From the NCBI GenBank assembly GCA_016788805.1, contig JAEUSE010000060.1, forward strand, positions 1 through 6,437: DNA of 6,437 nucleotides. The letters are read 5' to 3'. Of the stretch, positions 5,716-6,437 are shown piece after piece. Numbering within the stretch: position 1 is the stretch's first letter; the number at the start of each line of letters is the position of its first letter. This stretch comes from Candidatus Doudnabacteria bacterium (GTDB lineage Bacteria > Patescibacteriota > Doudnabacteria > UBA920). The notes beneath the pieces are model-generated. The model was not told the origin of the DNA and made no database searches. It was given only the letters and a program-made list of their open reading frames with translations. A program made the position numbers and the translations under genes.

Positions 5716-6437
5716 TCACGCAGACAAAGCTCTACGAGCGATATTTTGAACCACATCGGCCCACTGCTGTATTTTTCTCGCATCCCCGGTCGCCGGAAAC
5801 AGCCGGACTTCCACTGTCCCGTGCCGAGATATACGAACGAGGTGCCAACAGTTTCGTGGGTTATCAACGAACCCGTCCCGGATTGCTTGCGCGTGCCAGT
5901 CTTGTAAGCTTGAATATTGGGGCGGATTACACTCCGGCTGCACGACTCGGTATAACCCTAATCGTTCTGTATTGCGAGCACCACACATGCCCAGCAAAGC
6001 TGGCATATTACTCACCAAGGCGTTGTAAACAACCAAAGCCTCATCGGCGCTTCCGATGCCGACATGTACGTGTGTACCCATTACCCTACACGCCGCACGC
6101 AGCTTATCTACCCCCAATGAATGAGCAATCGCGTAATACCGCTCATCTGGATAGACGTCCAATGGCATATCTCGCGGCGCAACTGCGCGCGCCCTCGAAG
6201 CTAAACCCATACCCGCAAGAACGGCTTGGAGCTGTTCGCGGCCTCTCAGGTATGCCTCACTAGCTGCCTGTGGAGTGGGCGCAGGCGACGTACGATGCTC
6301 AATCTGACACGCAGACAACTCGTACGTAAAACTTGCATTCGCGAGCCCTAGCAACACCCGCTCCGCCTCAGGAACTGGTTTTTTGTTACGGACAATTAGA
6401 TATTCTTCCTCCACACCCAAATGAAACCGTAACTCCG
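5716..6437 (-). CDS. GCS2-family carboxylate-amine ligase, short form (N-terminus cut by window edge)
   Basis: The frame is open to the window edge and begins mid-protein with ELRFHLGVEEEY, the typical GCS2 opening strand, so only a few N-terminal residues are missing. In numbering from the first full codon: GVEEEY (7-12), CQIEHRTSP (43-51), GTHVHVGI (120-127) and HGTVEVRLFP (205-214). These are the metal-, ATP- and substrate-binding strands of YbdK/EgtA-like ligases, better conserved than in the neighbouring paralog. About 239 residues are visible, against roughly 370 usual for YbdK-type proteins. It ends 28 residues after the TVEVR arginine, so the usual C-terminal helical part of about 100 residues is missing. 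The stop is TGA, and no family-like sequence follows in the 3' gap. It probably starts the minus-strand cassette, or lies within it. Confidence 0.85.
   Translation of the reverse strand, partial: ELRFHLGVEEEYLIVRNKKPVPEAERVLLGLANASFTYELSACQIEHRTSPAPTPQAASEAYLRGREQLQAVLAGMGLASRARAVAPRDMPLDVYPDERYYAIAHSLGVDKLRAACRVMGTHVHVGIGSADEALVVYNALVSNMPALLGMCGARNTERLGLYRVVQPECNPPQYSSLQDWHAQAIRDGFVDNPRNCWHLVRISRHGTVEVRLFPATGDARKIQQWADVVQNIARRALSA

Noticed and set aside
4149..5718. Alternative genetic code with TGA read as glycine, as in Gracilibacteria/Absconditabacteria
   Set aside because: No TGA occurs inside a recognised domain. The two TGA codons seen are at plausible family ends, one followed by a terminator, and GC content is higher than in those lineages.
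5682..6263. Plus-strand open frame (193 codons) opposite the short GCS2 ligase
   Set aside because: The minus strand has conserved GVEEEY, HVHVG and TVEVR motifs, while the plus product has no recognisable features and no ribosome site.

Overview
The window looks like bacterial chromosomal DNA of roughly balanced GC with short intergenic gaps, standard stop codons (TAA, TAG and TGA all appear as ends) and no RNA genes, insertion sequences or CRISPR arrays that I can see. The mix of a membrane-anchored GH-like barrel plus FN3 protein, a small anchored cupredoxin-like protein, weak or absent Shine-Dalgarno sequences and compact hypothetical genes suggests a member of the Patescibacteria/CPR. 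That is an inference from protein style, not from a marker gene.

Left part (1-1195): the C-terminal end of an unidentified gene and a 101-aa hypothetical gene on the plus strand run into a strong hairpin terminator (433-458). Facing them on the minus strand is an anchored, Pro/Ser/Thr-linkered protein with a cupredoxin-like C-terminal domain (473-958). A roughly 240-bp divergent control region follows, with a good extended -10 promoter for the next plus-strand gene and a hairpin in that gene's leader.

Middle part (1196-3288): a 540-aa membrane-anchored protein with a TIM-barrel glycoside-hydrolase-like domain, a Pro/Thr linker and an FN3 domain, closed by a textbook terminator. A 119-aa small multi-pass membrane protein follows from its own promoter. 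Its stop codon overlaps the stop codon of the convergent next gene.

Right part (3285-6437, minus strand, so read from right to left): a GCS2-family carboxylate-amine ligase that runs off the window edge and is unusually short at its C-terminus; a 180-bp gap and terminator; a second, full-length but divergent GCS2-type ligase with a perfect AGGAGG site; a second terminator; and an N-formylglutamate amidohydrolase-like protein whose ATG directly follows that terminator's T-run. Two glutamyl-type ligases next to one N-acyl-glutamate/peptide-type hydrolase look like a small amino-acid or peptide modification cassette, with each gene separated from the next by a transcription terminator. This cassette and its hairpin-controlled junctions are the most interesting part of the window. 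Substrates cannot be read from the sequence.
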